Both the position numbers and the translations under genes were made by a program. From Gyromitra esculenta (lineage: Eukaryota; Ascomycota; Pezizomycetes; Pezizales; Discinaceae), in contig JBCAML010000001.1 of NCBI GenBank assembly GCA_038503075.1, positions 2,666,001 through 2,730,000 of the forward strand: a stretch of 64,000 nt of DNA, read 5' to 3'. The notes beneath the pieces were generated by a model. The model saw nothing but the letters and a program-made list of their open reading frames with translations. It was not told the DNA's origin and did no database searches. Positions 62,834 through 64,000 of this stretch are shown in pieces (position 1 is the stretch's first letter; every line of letters begins with the position of its first letter).

Positions 62834-63648
62834 TGCGCTGGCTAAAAGGTGGATTGAGAGGGGGGGCTCTAGGGGTTTTGTTAGCGAGAGTAGCTGTGCT
62901 GCTCCTTTACTTGGTGTGCTAGTTTCACGGTGGTTAGACCATCCTAGCTCAGATCGGGGGAGTGTAAAGGATTGAGCAGTGCTGGGGCTACTATTGAGGG
63001 ATCAAGACATGGTTCGATGGATAGCATGATAGGGACGAGGAGGGAGGGAGGGTATTGGCGAGTGACCGACCGTGATGGAGCTCCGAGCTGCTTCGAGCTG
63101 TTTTCTGCAGAACCGCGCGAGACACCGCCCAGAGATCCAATTGAACTTTATCGGCACGAGAGATTACGGCAGGAGCAATACGAGACGGTGACTCTGGTTT
63201 TGGCCGATGCCCTGAGCGCAGAACCACCCAAACGCGTCGCTTAGGGTGCATCGCTTGGTGAGTCACACGGGGATGGGTGAGACGAGTGTCTGGCGTCGGC
63301 CCACAGCGGCGGGCGGCGAGGTGGCGCTAGCAAGCTTTGGCAGGCCTTGGGGCTTGTTCGGGAAGGTCCCACCAGATGGCCGAACAGAGCTTCTCTCAGA
63401 TAGGGGCTGCCCCTGCGCTGAGTTTCGTTCGCGGGCATTTCGCTCGTCCAAGGCGAGGGCAGAGAGGTCTCGGACCAGTCCGGGTCCGTCCTGGGCGACG
63501 AGACAGAGCCACAATGACCCAATAGGCGCGCCGCTGCCAGATCGCGCACGGTGGCGCCCTTGCTCTGTACCTTTACTTTAACCTTAAATGATCGTTCCAG
63601 GGCTCTCGGATGCCCGGCACTACTGACGCCAGGGGACACCAGTGGATG

Positions 63649-63657
63649 CATATAAAT
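63649..63657 (+). promoter_or_regulatory. TATA box of the last gene
   Basis: CATATAAAT lies about 220 bases upstream of the ATG at 63873. A pyrimidine-rich leader follows (CTTTCCC, CTCTCTTCAAC), typical of strong fungal promoters. The distance implies a leader of about 180 bases. Confidence 0.55.
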
Positions 63658-63872
63658 CTGGCCCCGTTCCCACCGCCGTGGCTGTTGGCTTCCATCGACT
63701 TTCCCTTTGCATCAGTCTCTCTTCAACAGCTTTGCGTCTAGCCATTACACTCACTCACTCGCTCACTCGTTATTGCCAGTAGTTCATTCCTTGCTGCTGT
63801 CCAGTCTTTTACCGTTCAAGCTTCCTAATAAATAATACTCAACTTCTACTACATCTACAAAAACCAGTCAAG

Positions 63873-64000
63873 ATGATCTCCACAACTACCCGTCTCGCTG
63901 CCCTCATTTCCCTCGCCCTCCCGCTCGTGTCGGCCAACATCTCCTTCAACTCGTCCTTCACCTACCCCGGCGCCAACTCCTCCTACGCCGACTTCGCCAT
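63873..64000 (+). CDS. Secreted protein, N terminus only
   Basis: The ATG at 63873 sits in a CAAGATG context and opens a frame to the window end (42 residues). It begins MISTTTRLAALISLALPL and continues to a VSA cleavage site, a clear signal peptide. The mature start (NISFNSSFTYPGANSS) is rich in N-glycosylation sequons. Codons are strongly C-ending, as in highly expressed fungal genes. The family cannot be identified from this fragment. Confidence 0.8.
   Translation, partial: MISTTTRLAALISLALPLVSANISFNSSFTYPGANSSYADFA

Larger units (their letters stand above)
62049..63872. other. Long upstream region of the last gene
   Basis: About 1.8 kb that becomes GC-rich after 62.9 kb. It has a GATGG short tandem repeat near 62790-62830 and a CTCACTCACTCG-type pyrimidine tract near 63750 in the presumed 5' UTR. 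Open frames at 62972-63651 overlap on both strands in GC-rich DNA and I do not support them as genes. Confidence 0.45.

Noticed and set aside
63241..63651. Overlapping GC-rich open frames on both strands
   Set aside because: Long frames are expected in GC-rich DNA; composition is low-complexity and the segment lies in the promoter of the last gene.
1..64000. CRISPR arrays, bacterial operons, or a biosynthetic gene cluster
   Set aside because: No regularly spaced repeats were seen, genes have introns and eukaryotic signals, and no backbone enzyme such as PKS, NRPS or terpene synthase was found.

Overview
The window looks like nuclear DNA of a filamentous ascomycete (Pezizomycotina, perhaps Leotiomycetes; the class is an inference). 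The reasons are split genes with short introns (about 40 to 190 nt) that have GT/AG borders and CTAAC-like branch sites, fungal-only protein families (DUF3431, GH6 with CBM1, GH51), and long TpA-rich gene-free stretches that look like repeats mutated by RIP (repeat-induced point mutation). It is a mosaic: short islands of intact, normal-composition genes sit in decayed deserts. Exon models were built by hand from frame, phase and splice signals; internal exon limits are given in the evidence.

Layout. 0-0.5 kb: 3' part or whole of a small hypothetical gene. 2.2-3.9 kb: an MFS transporter. 3.9-10.4 kb: desert with three short hairpin transposons (MITEs). 10.4-11.4 kb: a two-finger C2H2 protein. 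15.4-16.2 kb: a three-exon hypothetical gene with one uncertain splice. 16.2-21.7 kb: desert. 21.7-24.3 kb: a secreted, PKD/K319L-type ten-exon gene with a one-base frameshift. 25.1-26.1 kb (minus): a DJ-1/PfpI protein with a signal-like N terminus. 26.1-30.0 kb: desert with a solo LTR and two more MITEs. 30.0-31.0 kb: a J-domain protein. 32.0-33.3 kb (minus): a DUF3431 membrane protein. 34.5-38.0 kb: desert. 38.0-40.7 kb: an intact 11-exon GH51 arabinofuranosidase. 41.4-44.6 kb (minus): a tandem pair of paralogous, unrecognised genes. 44.6-48.1 kb: desert. 48.1-49.7 kb (minus): a GH6 cellobiohydrolase with CBM1. 49.7-54.9 kb: desert. 54.9-55.35 kb: two LTR-type elements in the same target site. 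55.4-59.6 kb (minus): an 11-exon gene for a large SH3-ended protein of 1171 residues. 59.6-63.9 kb: mostly non-coding. 63.87 kb: start of a secreted protein cut by the window end.

The genes do not form an evident biosynthetic cluster. The functional theme is secretion and plant-wall breakdown (GH51 and GH6). The most notable non-gene content is a family of about 130-bp TA-flanked hairpin elements with CTYG termini (five copies) and a pair of LTR elements that share one CTAAG target site.
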